A stretch of DNA of 62,798 bases from Alienimonas sp043951915 (lineage in GTDB: Bacteria > Planctomycetota > Planctomycetia > Planctomycetales > Planctomycetaceae), in the NCBI RefSeq assembly GCF_043951915.1, contig NZ_JBINJD010000010.1, positions 1 through 62,798 on the forward strand, written 5' to 3'. Position 1 is the stretch's first letter. Each line of letters opens with the position of its first letter. Position numbers and translations under genes: made by a program. The notes under the pieces were generated by a model. The model was given only the letters and a program-made list of their open reading frames with translations, searched no databases and was not told the DNA's origin. Shown here in pieces: positions 1 through 7,839 of the stretch.

Positions 1-1149
1 GCGACGGCGCGGCCGCTCCTCGTCGTCGTCGGCGTCTTCGTCCCGGGAGCGGGAGGCGCGGGTCGGCGTCTCGTCGCCCTCGTCGTCTCCGAGGCCGGCG
101 GAGAAGTCGTCCTCGTCGTCCGCGTCCAGGGCGGCGGCGAAGTCGTCCGCTTCCTCAGCCCGCGTCGACTCCGATTTCGAGGAGGACCGACCCCGGCCGC
201 GACCGCGGCGCCGCTTGGGGCGGTCTTCGTCTTCGGAGGTCTCGGCTGCGGCCCGACTGCGTCGGGAGGAGCGTTTGGGCTCCTCCGCGTCGTCGCGATC
301 CGTGTTGCGGGAGCGGGACGAGCGTCCGCCAGAGGAGCGGCCGGACTCCGACTTCGCGCCGCGACCGCCGGACCGGCCGGAGCCGCCGCGGTCGGAGGTT
401 TTGCCGGAGGACGCCTTCTCCTCGGAGGAGCCGCCGCCGTCCCAGTCCCAGTCGTCCAGCGCTTCCCAGAACTCGTCTGCCCCGGCGGCGTCCGCGTCGG
501 CGTCGTCGTCGTCCGCATCGTCGTCGTCAACCTCGGCCTCCTCCGCGAGGACGTCGTCTTCATCCTCGTCGTCGTCGCCGAAGCCGAAGAAGTCCGAATC
601 GTCGTCGTCCTCCACCGGCGGCTTGGCCTTCGCGGCGACGGGCTTCTTGGAGCTGGAGCGGCGACCGCGGCGGGGCTTCTCCTCCGCGTCGTCCTCCTCG
701 TGCTTCTTCGCGGCGGCCCGGGAGCGGCGGCGGGGCTTCGCCTTGGGCTCCTCGTCCTCGTCTTTGGCCTTCGCCTTGGCGGGCTGCGACCGACGGCCGC
801 CGGATTTCTTCGGGGCCGGCTTCGGCTCGTCGTCCTCATCGACGAAGAACCCGTCGCCGAGGTCGGCCAGCGGGTCGTCCTCGTCGCTCTCCTCGGCGTC
901 GTCGAGGGCTTCCACCTCGTCGGGGGAGACGTCGCCGGCGTGGTTCACGCGGGCGGCGGTGGGGGCGGCGACCTCGTCGGCCGCGGTCACTTCGCCGCCC
1001 TTGCTTTTGCCCTTAGGCGCCGGCGGGTCGAGGAAGTCGTCGTCGTCTTCCTCGGCGGCGGCGGACTTCGTCAAATCGATTCCGAAGAGGTCCCCGGCGA
1101 GGTCCTCCCAGCTGTCGTCAGAATCGGGTCCGGTGGCGGGCGCGGGCAT
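1..1149 (-). CDS. Acidic/basic low-complexity disordered protein, C-terminus cut by window edge
   Basis: The frame is open from an ATG at 1149 to the first base of the window, so at least 383 residues are present and the C-terminus lies outside. The N-terminus contains an ordered-looking motif, SWEDLAGDLFGIDL, echoed near residue 230 by EFWEALDDWDWDG. Everything else is long runs of Asp/Glu alternating with Lys/Arg/Ser clusters (for example RRSRAAAKK and RGRGRGRSSSK). There is no signal peptide or membrane segment. The composition suggests an intrinsically disordered protein that could bind nucleic acid or act as a scaffold, but no family is recognised. The Ser-rich reading frame on the opposite strand is its shadow. 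The gene is convincing from the sustained codon bias; the function is unknown. Confidence 0.7.
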   Translation of the reverse strand, partial: MPAPATGPDSDDSWEDLAGDLFGIDLTKSAAAEEDDDDFLDPPAPKGKSKGGEVTAADEVAAPTAARVNHAGDVSPDEVEALDDAEESDEDDPLADLGDGFFVDEDDEPKPAPKKSGGRRSQPAKAKAKDEDEEPKAKPRRRSRAAAKKHEEDDAEEKPRRGRRSSSKKPVAAKAKPPVEDDDDSDFFGFGDDDEDEDDVLAEEAEVDDDDADDDDADADAAGADEFWEALDDWDWDGGGSSEEKASSGKTSDRGGSGRSGGRGAKSESGRSSGGRSSRSRNTDRDDAEEPKRSSRRSRAAAETSEDEDRPKRRRGRGRGRSSSKSESTRAEEADDFAAALDADDEDDFSAGLGDDEGDETPTRASRSRDEDADDDEERPRRR

Positions 1150-1277
1150 CCCCGAACGCTACCGCCGCCGGGCCAAAGCTTCAACCGCGCGGCGGTCTCC
1201 GAACCCGCCGGGTCGCCCCGAGGCCGGACGCGCGGCCGGCCGACCCGGCGGCCCGAGCCGGGGCGGCGCCGGGCCGC

Positions 1278-1844
1278 TCAGTGAGTCTGCGTCTCCGCCG
1301 GGGCGGCGGCGACGCGGGCGGCCTTCCGGGCGGCGGCGTGTTTGGCGTTCGCCCGCGACAGCGCCGTCTTGAACTTCGCCGCCGTGTGGTAGCCCTTCGT
1401 CCGGCCCAGCAAGTCCGCCTTCGGAGAGAGAATCACCGCCTGCGGGAGCTGATCCACCTGGAGAATTTCGGACACCTTCCGGTGCTCGTCCACGTCCAGC
1501 CGGACGGGGATGAAGCCCTCGGCGAGGGCCTTCTTCACGCCGGCGTCCGACAGCGTGTCGTCGTCCTGCTTGTGACAGTAGTGGCACCACTCCGCCCCGA
1601 ACAGCACGAGCACCGGCTTGCCGGTCCGGCCCGCCTCGGCGAAGGCGGCGGACAGGTCCGTCCGCCAGACCGGCTCGGCAGCCGGGGTTTTTACAATGCG
1701 GACGGCCCCGACGGTCGGCGTCGCGGTGGCGATCGAAACGGGAGCGACCGGGGTCGGGGCGACCGGCGTCGCGGCGGTCGGTGGCGGGGCGGCGGGGGGG
1801 GCGAAGGCGGTGAGGAGGAGGGCGGCGGGGGCGAAGGGGTGCAC
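1278..1844 (-). CDS. Secreted thioredoxin-like protein (Thioredoxin_7 type)
   Basis: 188 residues with a GTG start. A hydrophobic Ala/Leu/Pro N-terminus (residues 2-25) acts as an export signal and is followed by a Pro/Ala/Thr linker. A thioredoxin fold covers about residues 60-160. The sequence VLVLFGAEWCHYCHKQ contains the redox motif CHYC, preceded by Trp as in thioredoxins, and the cis-Pro element is present in QLPQAVIL. Proteins of this type usually work outside the cytoplasmic membrane in disulfide reduction or isomerisation, or in cytochrome c maturation. The C-terminus is Ala/Lys/Arg-rich. It stands between the acidic protein and the DUF4340 gene with no obvious operon partner, and its substrate is unknown. 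Confidence 0.85.
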   Translation of the reverse strand: MHPFAPAALLLTAFAPPAAPPPTAATPVAPTPVAPVSIATATPTVGAVRIVKTPAAEPVWRTDLSAAFAEAGRTGKPVLVLFGAEWCHYCHKQDDDTLSDAGVKKALAEGFIPVRLDVDEHRKVSEILQVDQLPQAVILSPKADLLGRTKGYHTAAKFKTALSRANAKHAAARKAARVAAAPAETQTH

Positions 1845-1975
1845 GGCGAGACTCCGTTGCTCGGGGGGACGGGAGGCGAGCGTCTGTCCATCGCTTCGAC
1901 TTCCGCCGCCCGACGCGACCCCTTCAGGAAGGCCCCCATGGCCCGCCGGCCGCGAGTTCTCGGCCGTGCGCCCGT

Positions 1976-3946
1976 TTAGTCGCCCCCGTTCGCCCCTTCG
2001 TCGGCCGGGGGACCCGCGTCGTCGGACTCCTCCGGAGAACCGGCGTTGCCGTTTCCTTCGTCAGCGTTCGCTTCGTCGGTAGGGTCGGGCGTCTCAGGCG
2101 TGCCGGTCGGTCGCGGAGCGGTCACGGGCGTGCGGGGGGGCTCCGTTTCGCTCCCTTCGACGGGGGCCGGCGGTTCCGTCGCTGCCGCGGCGTCCTCCGT
2201 CATCGCCGCGTCCTCGGTGGCGGCGTCCGCAGCCGGCTGGGGAGCGGGGGCGGGAGCTTCGGCCGGTTCCTCCTGCGGAGCGTCCGTCGGTTCGTTGCCC
2301 ATGCCGGGGGAGAGGCCGTTGATGAGGTCCTGCAGGTTGCCGGGGGCTTCGATCGGCGAGGTGCCGGCCGGGGCGGCGCCCTCGCCGTCGGCGGGCTCGG
2401 GGGCGGGGGCGTCGGTCAGCAGGGCGGCGGGGCGGAGGGAGAGCTCCGCCACGTCGGCGGCGTCCACCACGTAGTACCAGTCGCCGTAGCGGCGGTTCAG
2501 TTCCTCGACCCGCTCCGCGGCGTCGGCGAGTTTGCGATCGTACTCCGCCTTCGCCGTGCGGTAGGCGGCGAGGTCCTGCTCGTATTGCGCCTGAGCGTCG
2601 TCGGTCTCGCCGTCTTCGGACGCTTCCTCGTCCGCGCCCGACTCCGCGCCGTCCGACTCCGCGGCCGGGGCTTGCGGTTCGACGGGCGGCTCGCCGAGGG
2701 CGGCGGCGTCGAGGCGGGCGGTGACGAACAGGTAGCGGCCGCGGGATTCCTCCTCGGCGTCGGTCTCGTCGTCGCCTTCCTCGTCGGTCTTGCCGTCCGA
2801 CTTCGCCTCAAGGGTTTTGTACCCCTCGCCGGCGTCGCCGACGGCGAAGTCGTGGGAGGTGCCGGTGAACAACTCGCCGAAGGCGAGATCGTAGGCGACG
2901 CCGTCGGCGGCGACGACGGTCACCTCGCCGGCGGCGCCCATCACCCGCGCCCGCCCGTCGGCGACCTCGACCGGGACGAACCCTTTGTCGAGCAGGCTGT
3001 CGCGGATCAGCCGCATGGCGATCGGGTTGGCGGCGACCTCGTCGGAGACCCGCAGGTCCGGCTGCAGACCGGCCGGCTTGGGCCGGACGCCGACGATCCG
3101 CAGCCCGGTCACGGTGCGGGCCAGTTCGTTCGCGGCGGCCTGATCGATCTGTTGACCGGCGGGGACCGGCGTGTCCGGGGCGGGGGCCCACTCGCCGGCG
3201 GCGCCGTCCCGCACCGCCGTCAGCGGGTCGCGGAGCGAAATCGTCCCGGCCGCGGCGTCCAACACCTCCGCGGGCAGCGCGATCCGGCGGACCTCCGAGG
3301 CCTGCACGTCCAACACCTGCGGGTCGATCCAGTCGGCGAAGGCGGCGGACAGCCCCAGGTCCTCCAGCTTGGCGATGTAGGTGCTGTCGTCGCGGGGCTC
3401 GCGGACGTAGAAGTAGCCGTCGCGGCCCTCCACGGCGTTGCCGATGATGAGGTCCGCCAGCGTGTTGCCGTCGTCGCCGGTCAGTTCGATCCGCAGGCCG
3501 CGGCCCTCCAATCGGTCGACGTCCTCGCTGGCCGGGTCGACCACGCCGAGGTCCGCCCAGTCCGACTCCCGCCGGCTCTGCAGGGCGGTCCGTTCGACCG
3601 AACCCAATGCCGTGGCGACCTCCGCGAGCTTCTCCGCCGCCTCCGCCGGATAGCCGTAGGGGGAGAGGCCGTACAGGCCCGTCTCCTCGTTGCGGGTGAC
3701 GCGGAACTCCTGGATCGCGCCGGTGTCGGGATCGAACGCCGTGATCGTGAACCGGCCGATCTTCGAGAGGTTGCCGGCGGCGTCCGGATCGTCGGCGTCC
3801 GGCGCGAAGGCGGTGAAGAACGGCGTGCCGACCTGCTCGAACCCGGCGGTCTCCGGCGTGGGGCCGGGCCAGGAAAGGAACGCGGCGACGGCGACGCTGA
3901 CGGCCGCGACGGCGGCGAAGGCGGCGGTGCGGGCGGTTTCGGTCAT
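1976..3946 (-). CDS. DUF4340 domain protein, partner of the Gld-type ABC system
   Basis: 656 residues from the ATG at 3946. This start is preferred because upstream in-frame sequence lies within the 3952-4024 repeat. An N-terminal membrane anchor (about residues 5-22) is followed by the DUF4340 core, with the typical order: FTITAFDPDTG, an AEAAEKLAEVATAL segment, then WADLGVVDP and LIIGNAVEGRDGYFYVR. An acidic stretch lies near residues 385-400, a charged coiled-coil-like segment near 440-490, and a Pro/Ala/Glu-rich disordered tail from about 520. DUF4340 proteins commonly follow GldF/GldG-type ABC genes, as here, and are thought to be membrane-attached partners of that complex with an unknown ligand. 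The tail includes AAMTED, similar to motifs in the SurA-like protein at 7840-10842. Confidence 0.85.
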   Translation of the reverse strand: MTETARTAAFAAVAAVSVAVAAFLSWPGPTPETAGFEQVGTPFFTAFAPDADDPDAAGNLSKIGRFTITAFDPDTGAIQEFRVTRNEETGLYGLSPYGYPAEAAEKLAEVATALGSVERTALQSRRESDWADLGVVDPASEDVDRLEGRGLRIELTGDDGNTLADLIIGNAVEGRDGYFYVREPRDDSTYIAKLEDLGLSAAFADWIDPQVLDVQASEVRRIALPAEVLDAAAGTISLRDPLTAVRDGAAGEWAPAPDTPVPAGQQIDQAAANELARTVTGLRIVGVRPKPAGLQPDLRVSDEVAANPIAMRLIRDSLLDKGFVPVEVADGRARVMGAAGEVTVVAADGVAYDLAFGELFTGTSHDFAVGDAGEGYKTLEAKSDGKTDEEGDDETDAEEESRGRYLFVTARLDAAALGEPPVEPQAPAAESDGAESGADEEASEDGETDDAQAQYEQDLAAYRTAKAEYDRKLADAAERVEELNRRYGDWYYVVDAADVAELSLRPAALLTDAPAPEPADGEGAAPAGTSPIEAPGNLQDLINGLSPGMGNEPTDAPQEEPAEAPAPAPQPAADAATEDAAMTEDAAAATEPPAPVEGSETEPPRTPVTAPRPTGTPETPDPTDEANADEGNGNAGSPEESDDAGPPADEGANGGD

Positions 3947-3951
3947 TTCTT

Positions 3952-4024
3952 GTAGGGTCCGCTGTGCGGACCGTTCACTCGGGGTTCCGATCGGGTTGCA
4001 GACGGTCCGCACGGCGGACCCTAC
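3952..4024. repeat. REPIN-like inverted repeat pair, copy A
   Basis: Two 23-nt arms in inverted orientation (3952-3974 and 4002-4024) differ at one position and are separated by 27 nt. Each arm begins GTAG and folds on its own into a GGTCCGC/GCGGACC stem with a 3-nt loop. On the minus strand the right arm supplies the TAG stop of the upstream GldFG gene (last codon GTG, then TAG at 4023-4021). The other arm ends 6 nt before the DUF4340 ATG. The element therefore fills the whole junction between two co-directional genes that are expected to be co-expressed. Confidence 0.9.
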
Positions 4025-6762
4025 ACGACCCGCTCCGGGTCGAGGTCGCGGCGCTCCTTGAGCAACCGGACCAGCAGGACGAACAGGCCCAGCGCCACCG
4101 CGGGGATCGGCGGCAGGGCGACGGCGTAGGCGCGGAAGCGGCCCTCGGCGGCGGCGACGCGGCGCTCCTTCTCGTCCTCCGCCCGCTTCACCGCCTGCCG
4201 GAGCGCCTGGTTCTGCCGCTCCTCCTCGAGAGCCAGCCGGCGCTGCTCCTCGCGCTCGGCGGCGGCCAGCAGTTGGGCCTTCGCCTGCGGGGAGAGGTCG
4301 TCCCGGGCCTCCAGCGCCTCCCGTTCCGCCTCGAACCGGTTCCGGGCGGCGGCGACGGCCTCGTCCAAGGTTTTCTGGGCGGCCTCGGTCTTCTCCCGCT
4401 GTTCCTCCAGGAACCGGGCGGTCGCGGCCTCCACGGCGGTCAGCGTGCGACGGTCCGCCCGGCGCCGCCGCAGCGGCAGGAAGGCCTCCTCCCCGGCCAG
4501 CACGTCCACCGCGTTCAGGACGAAGGCGATGTTGTCGAACGCCAGACCCTGCTCCAACGCGTTCGGGTCGTCCCGCAGGGCGAAGAACAGGTCGGAGATC
4601 ATGTCGAGGTCGCCCACGAATACTGCGTTCACCCCCTTGTCGTCGCCCTGCGCCGGTCGCTGCACGCGGGCGGCGAGCACGCTCGGCTGGGGGGTGGGGT
4701 CGCCCTGCGGGTCACGGTTCGGGATGAACACCTGCCCGCCGGCGAACGGGTCGAAGCTGGCCCGGGCGAAGTCGTCCCACTCGATCACCCCGCCGCCGGG
4801 GCCGGTCTTCAGCAGGGGGGTGAAGCCCTCCTCGGCGCCGTCCGCCGGGGAGACGGAGCCGGCGTAGAACAGCAGCACCTGGTCCAGTCCCGCGGTGATC
4901 GGGCTGTCCGGGTTCAGCTCCTCGACGCTGGGGGTGTCCTCCCGGTCGCGGACGAACAGGTACTCGTCCGTCACCCGGTCGCCGAACTCCGGATAGGGGT
5001 TGTACGGGTCGTAGACGATCACGTCGTACGGCCACCGCAGGCCGAGGGCGTCCAGCACGCGGGTCAGGCGGCCCTCGTCCGCCTTGGGGACGGGCGGTTG
5101 CTGGTTGAACATCGCCGCCATCCCCCCGGGCCGCGGCTTCGGCAGGCGGGGGGCGTTGGAGATCGTGCCGGTCGGGTTCAGCGTGAGCGGGTACGGGTCG
5201 TCGAAGATGAGGACGGGCCTGCCGCTTTCCACGTAGTTCAGAAAGTTCGTCGCCTGTTGCTCCTCCAGGCTGGAGGGAGCGACGGCCAGCAGCACGTCGT
5301 ACTTTTCGGCGTCGATGGGGCCGTCCGGGCTGACCGGCTCCACGTCGTATTGCAGTTCGAGCTCCCGGACGATCTGCCAGTCGCCCTGGCCGCCGATCAG
5401 GTTCGCGTCGGTCCGCAGCACGCCGATCGTCAGCCGCTCCTCGCCGGAGACGGTGCGGACGGACCGGGTCAGTTCGTACTCCGGCAGGGCCCCGGGGCCG
5501 ACGAACGGCACGACGACCTCATCGCCGGGGCCGGTCACGACCAGCCCGAGGTACACGCTGTCCGTGACCGCCCGGCCGTCGCGGACGGTGACGACCTCCC
5601 GCGGTTCGATGCCGAAGGCCCGGGCGTCCTCGGCGGCGTCGGAGAACGGTTCGGTCTCCACAATGCGGACCGTCACCGCGTCGCCGCCGCGACGGTCGAA
5701 CTCCCGCAGCAAACCGACGAGTTGCTTACGGATCGCCGCATAGGCCCGCGGGACCTGCGGCGAGACGAACGCCTGCACGGTGACGGGCCGGTCGGCGCTG
5801 ACTTCGTCCAGCACCGTCTTGGTGATCGGGGCGAGGGTGTAGACGTTCTCCGCCGTCAGGTCCGCCCGGGCGGTGGTGCGGCCGGCGAGGACGTTCAACG
5901 AGATCAGCAACAGGGCGAGGCTGACCGTCCGGACGGCGTACTGCCAGCCCATCCCGGCCCGTCGCCCGGCCCACAGCCGGCGGCGGATCACCACGTGATT
6001 GGCGTACAGGCAGAACGCGGCGAGGCTGAGGAAATACACCACCCCGCCCAGCGGTACGAGGCCCAGAGTGAAGTCGCGAAACTGCTCCGGCACGCTGAGA
6101 CTGCGGAAGAACCCGCTCGGCAGGTTCAATCCGAAGGCGGCGCTCGGCAGGTCGCCCACGAATACCGGGATCGCGCAGGCCGCCACCCCCAGCACGAACG
6201 CCACCGCCGGACTGCCCGTCAGCGAACTGCACAGCAGGCCGACCGAGCACAGCGCCGCCCCCACCAGCCAGTAGCCGAGATACGTCGTGAAGATCGGCCC
6301 CGGGTCCGGCGAGCCGATCGCCCACAGGACCAGCAGGTTCGTCAGGCTGAACAACAGGGCCACGGTGTAGACGGCCAACGTCGCCAGGTACTTGCCCAGC
6401 AGCACGTCGACCTCCTTGGCCGGCAGGGTGAACAGCAACTCGTCCGTGCCGAGCTTCCGCTCGTCCGCCCAGGCCGTCATCGTGATGGCTGGCACCAAAA
6501 ACAGCAGCAACACCGGGAACCCGGCGCTGAGTTGGTCCAGCGTGGCGAGGTTCGCCGCGAAGAAGGTCGTGTTGAAGGCCATCAGGCTCGCCGCGACCGT
6601 GAAGGCCACGATGAACAGATAACCCAGCACCCCGCTGAAGTACCCGGCGAAGGTCCGCCAGAACACCGCCCGCAGCGCCGGGCTGACGACCAGCCGATAA
6701 ATCACGAACCCCACGGCGGCGAGGACCGCGGGGAGCAGGATCAGGGTGAGGAACGTGCTCAT
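4021..6762 (-). CDS. Fused GldF-GldG protein: ABC-2 permease joined to GldG-type auxiliary domain
   Basis: 913 residues. Residues 1 to about 275 hold six or more membrane helices of an ABC-2 permease, with the conserved WADERKLGTDELLFTLP loop found in GldF-like proteins. A further helix (VSLALLLISLNVLAG) leads into the extracytoplasmic GldG/ABC_transp_aux domain (about 300-780), with NVYTLAPITKTVLDEV, a PVTVQAFVSPQVP segment and FDDPYPL. A Glu/Arg/Ala coiled coil (about 795-880) precedes a last membrane helix (AVALGLFVLLVRLL). In Bacteroidetes GldF and GldG are separate and work with the GldA ATPase; here they are one chain, next to the ATPase (6872-7687) and DUF4340. The substrate is unknown. 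The stop codon lies inside a REPIN arm. Confidence 0.88.
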   Translation of the reverse strand: MSTFLTLILLPAVLAAVGFVIYRLVVSPALRAVFWRTFAGYFSGVLGYLFIVAFTVAASLMAFNTTFFAANLATLDQLSAGFPVLLLFLVPAITMTAWADERKLGTDELLFTLPAKEVDVLLGKYLATLAVYTVALLFSLTNLLVLWAIGSPDPGPIFTTYLGYWLVGAALCSVGLLCSSLTGSPAVAFVLGVAACAIPVFVGDLPSAAFGLNLPSGFFRSLSVPEQFRDFTLGLVPLGGVVYFLSLAAFCLYANHVVIRRRLWAGRRAGMGWQYAVRTVSLALLLISLNVLAGRTTARADLTAENVYTLAPITKTVLDEVSADRPVTVQAFVSPQVPRAYAAIRKQLVGLLREFDRRGGDAVTVRIVETEPFSDAAEDARAFGIEPREVVTVRDGRAVTDSVYLGLVVTGPGDEVVVPFVGPGALPEYELTRSVRTVSGEERLTIGVLRTDANLIGGQGDWQIVRELELQYDVEPVSPDGPIDAEKYDVLLAVAPSSLEEQQATNFLNYVESGRPVLIFDDPYPLTLNPTGTISNAPRLPKPRPGGMAAMFNQQPPVPKADEGRLTRVLDALGLRWPYDVIVYDPYNPYPEFGDRVTDEYLFVRDREDTPSVEELNPDSPITAGLDQVLLFYAGSVSPADGAEEGFTPLLKTGPGGGVIEWDDFARASFDPFAGGQVFIPNRDPQGDPTPQPSVLAARVQRPAQGDDKGVNAVFVGDLDMISDLFFALRDDPNALEQGLAFDNIAFVLNAVDVLAGEEAFLPLRRRRADRRTLTAVEAATARFLEEQREKTEAAQKTLDEAVAAARNRFEAEREALEARDDLSPQAKAQLLAAAEREEQRRLALEEERQNQALRQAVKRAEDEKERRVAAAEGRFRAYAVALPPIPAVALGLFVLLVRLLKERRDLDPERVV

Positions 6763-6871
6763 AACCGGATAAGCGAATTCACGTCGTTGATACGTCGGGT
6801 TGAAGGTTGAAGGAGGCAGGTTGAAGGGCCGCGCTCACGGCGGCTTCCACTCACCTTTGCCCTGAAACCTT

Positions 6872-7687
6872 CTACTTTTTGGCGGCCGTGAGTTCCCGGA
6901 ACTTCGCCTCCATCTCCTCCTCGCTGCCGGCCAGCTCGCCCGCGGGGCCGTCGAAGACGAGGCGGCCGGCGGCGATCAGCAGCACGCGGTCGCAGACGGC
7001 CCGCACCTCGCGGAGGATGTGGGTGGAGATCAGCAGGGTCTTGCCCTCCTCCCGCAGCCGGCCGATCAGGTCCCGCACGCCGGCCACCTGGTTCGGGTCG
7101 AGCCCGCCGGTCGGTTCGTCGAGGATCAGCACGCCGGGGTCGTGGAGCAGCGCCTGGGCCATGCCGACCCGCTGGCGGTAGCCGCGGGACAGCTTGGCGA
7201 TCGGCTTGCCCCACACCGGGCCCAGGCTGCACGCCTCCCGCACGTACTCCGCCCGGGCCTTCAGCCGTTCGGCCGACAGCCCGCGGGCCTTGCCGACGTA
7301 GCGGAGGAACCCGTCGGGGCTCATCTCCTGGTACAGCGGCCCGTTCTCCGGCAGGTAGCCGAGCGTGCGGGCGGCGGGGATGCGGTCCTCCGCCACGTCG
7401 TAACCGCCCACCCGGGCCGTGCCGGCGCTGGGGGCGAGGAACCCGGTCAGCATCCGCATCGTCGTGCTCTTGCCGGCTCCGTTGGGGCCGAGGAAGGCGC
7501 AGACCTGCCCCTTGGGCACGGCGAAGGAAACGTCCCGCACGGCGGCGAACGGACCGTAGAACTTCGACAGGCCGTTCGCCTCGATCATCGCCGTCGGGTC
7601 GGCGGCGCCGTCGGCGGCGGAGCCGGTCCCGGGGGACGCGGCGGCGGCGATCTCGGCGGGGGCGGGGGACGCTGCGGCGGTCGTCAT
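6872..7687 (-). CDS. ABC transporter ATPase (GldA/CcmA type)
   Basis: About 271 residues from the ATG at 7687; a GTG at 7738 would add 17. Neither start has a clear Shine-Dalgarno. After an Ala-rich leader come Walker A GPNGAGKST, a Q-loop region (LGYLPENGPLYQEMS), the signature LSRGYRQRVG, Walker B VLILDEPTGGLDP and the H-switch STHI. The order and sequence fit the DrrA/GldA class that energises ABC-2 permeases. It lies 109 bp upstream of the GldFG fusion in the same direction and is taken as its motor subunit. Together with DUF4340 this gives a three-gene exporter or extracellular-assembly cassette. In gliding bacteria the set supports motility, but that role should not be assumed here. Confidence 0.92.
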   Translation of the reverse strand: MTTAAASPAPAEIAAAASPGTGSAADGAADPTAMIEANGLSKFYGPFAAVRDVSFAVPKGQVCAFLGPNGAGKSTTMRMLTGFLAPSAGTARVGGYDVAEDRIPAARTLGYLPENGPLYQEMSPDGFLRYVGKARGLSAERLKARAEYVREACSLGPVWGKPIAKLSRGYRQRVGMAQALLHDPGVLILDEPTGGLDPNQVAGVRDLIGRLREEGKTLLISTHILREVRAVCDRVLLIAAGRLVFDGPAGELAGSEEEMEAKFRELTAAKK

Positions 7688-7839
7688 GCGGTGCGGTACG
7701 AACTCTCGCGACGGGACGTTGGGAAGGGGGGGCGTCACGGGGAGGACTTGCCCGAGGCGTCCGCGGGAGGACCCGCACGGCGGGCGCCGGTCACGACGGC
7801 CGGCCCTCGCTGACGCTTCGGGTTGGTGTGGAACGGGGT

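Noticed and set aside
215..1372. Ser-rich plus-strand reading frame
   Set aside because: It is the complement of the acidic minus-strand protein; the serines come from antisense Asp/Glu codons (TCG, TCC).
3964..6810. Long plus-strand frame opposite the GldFG gene
   Set aside because: His/Gln/Arg-rich translation without motifs, antisense to a clear ABC protein.
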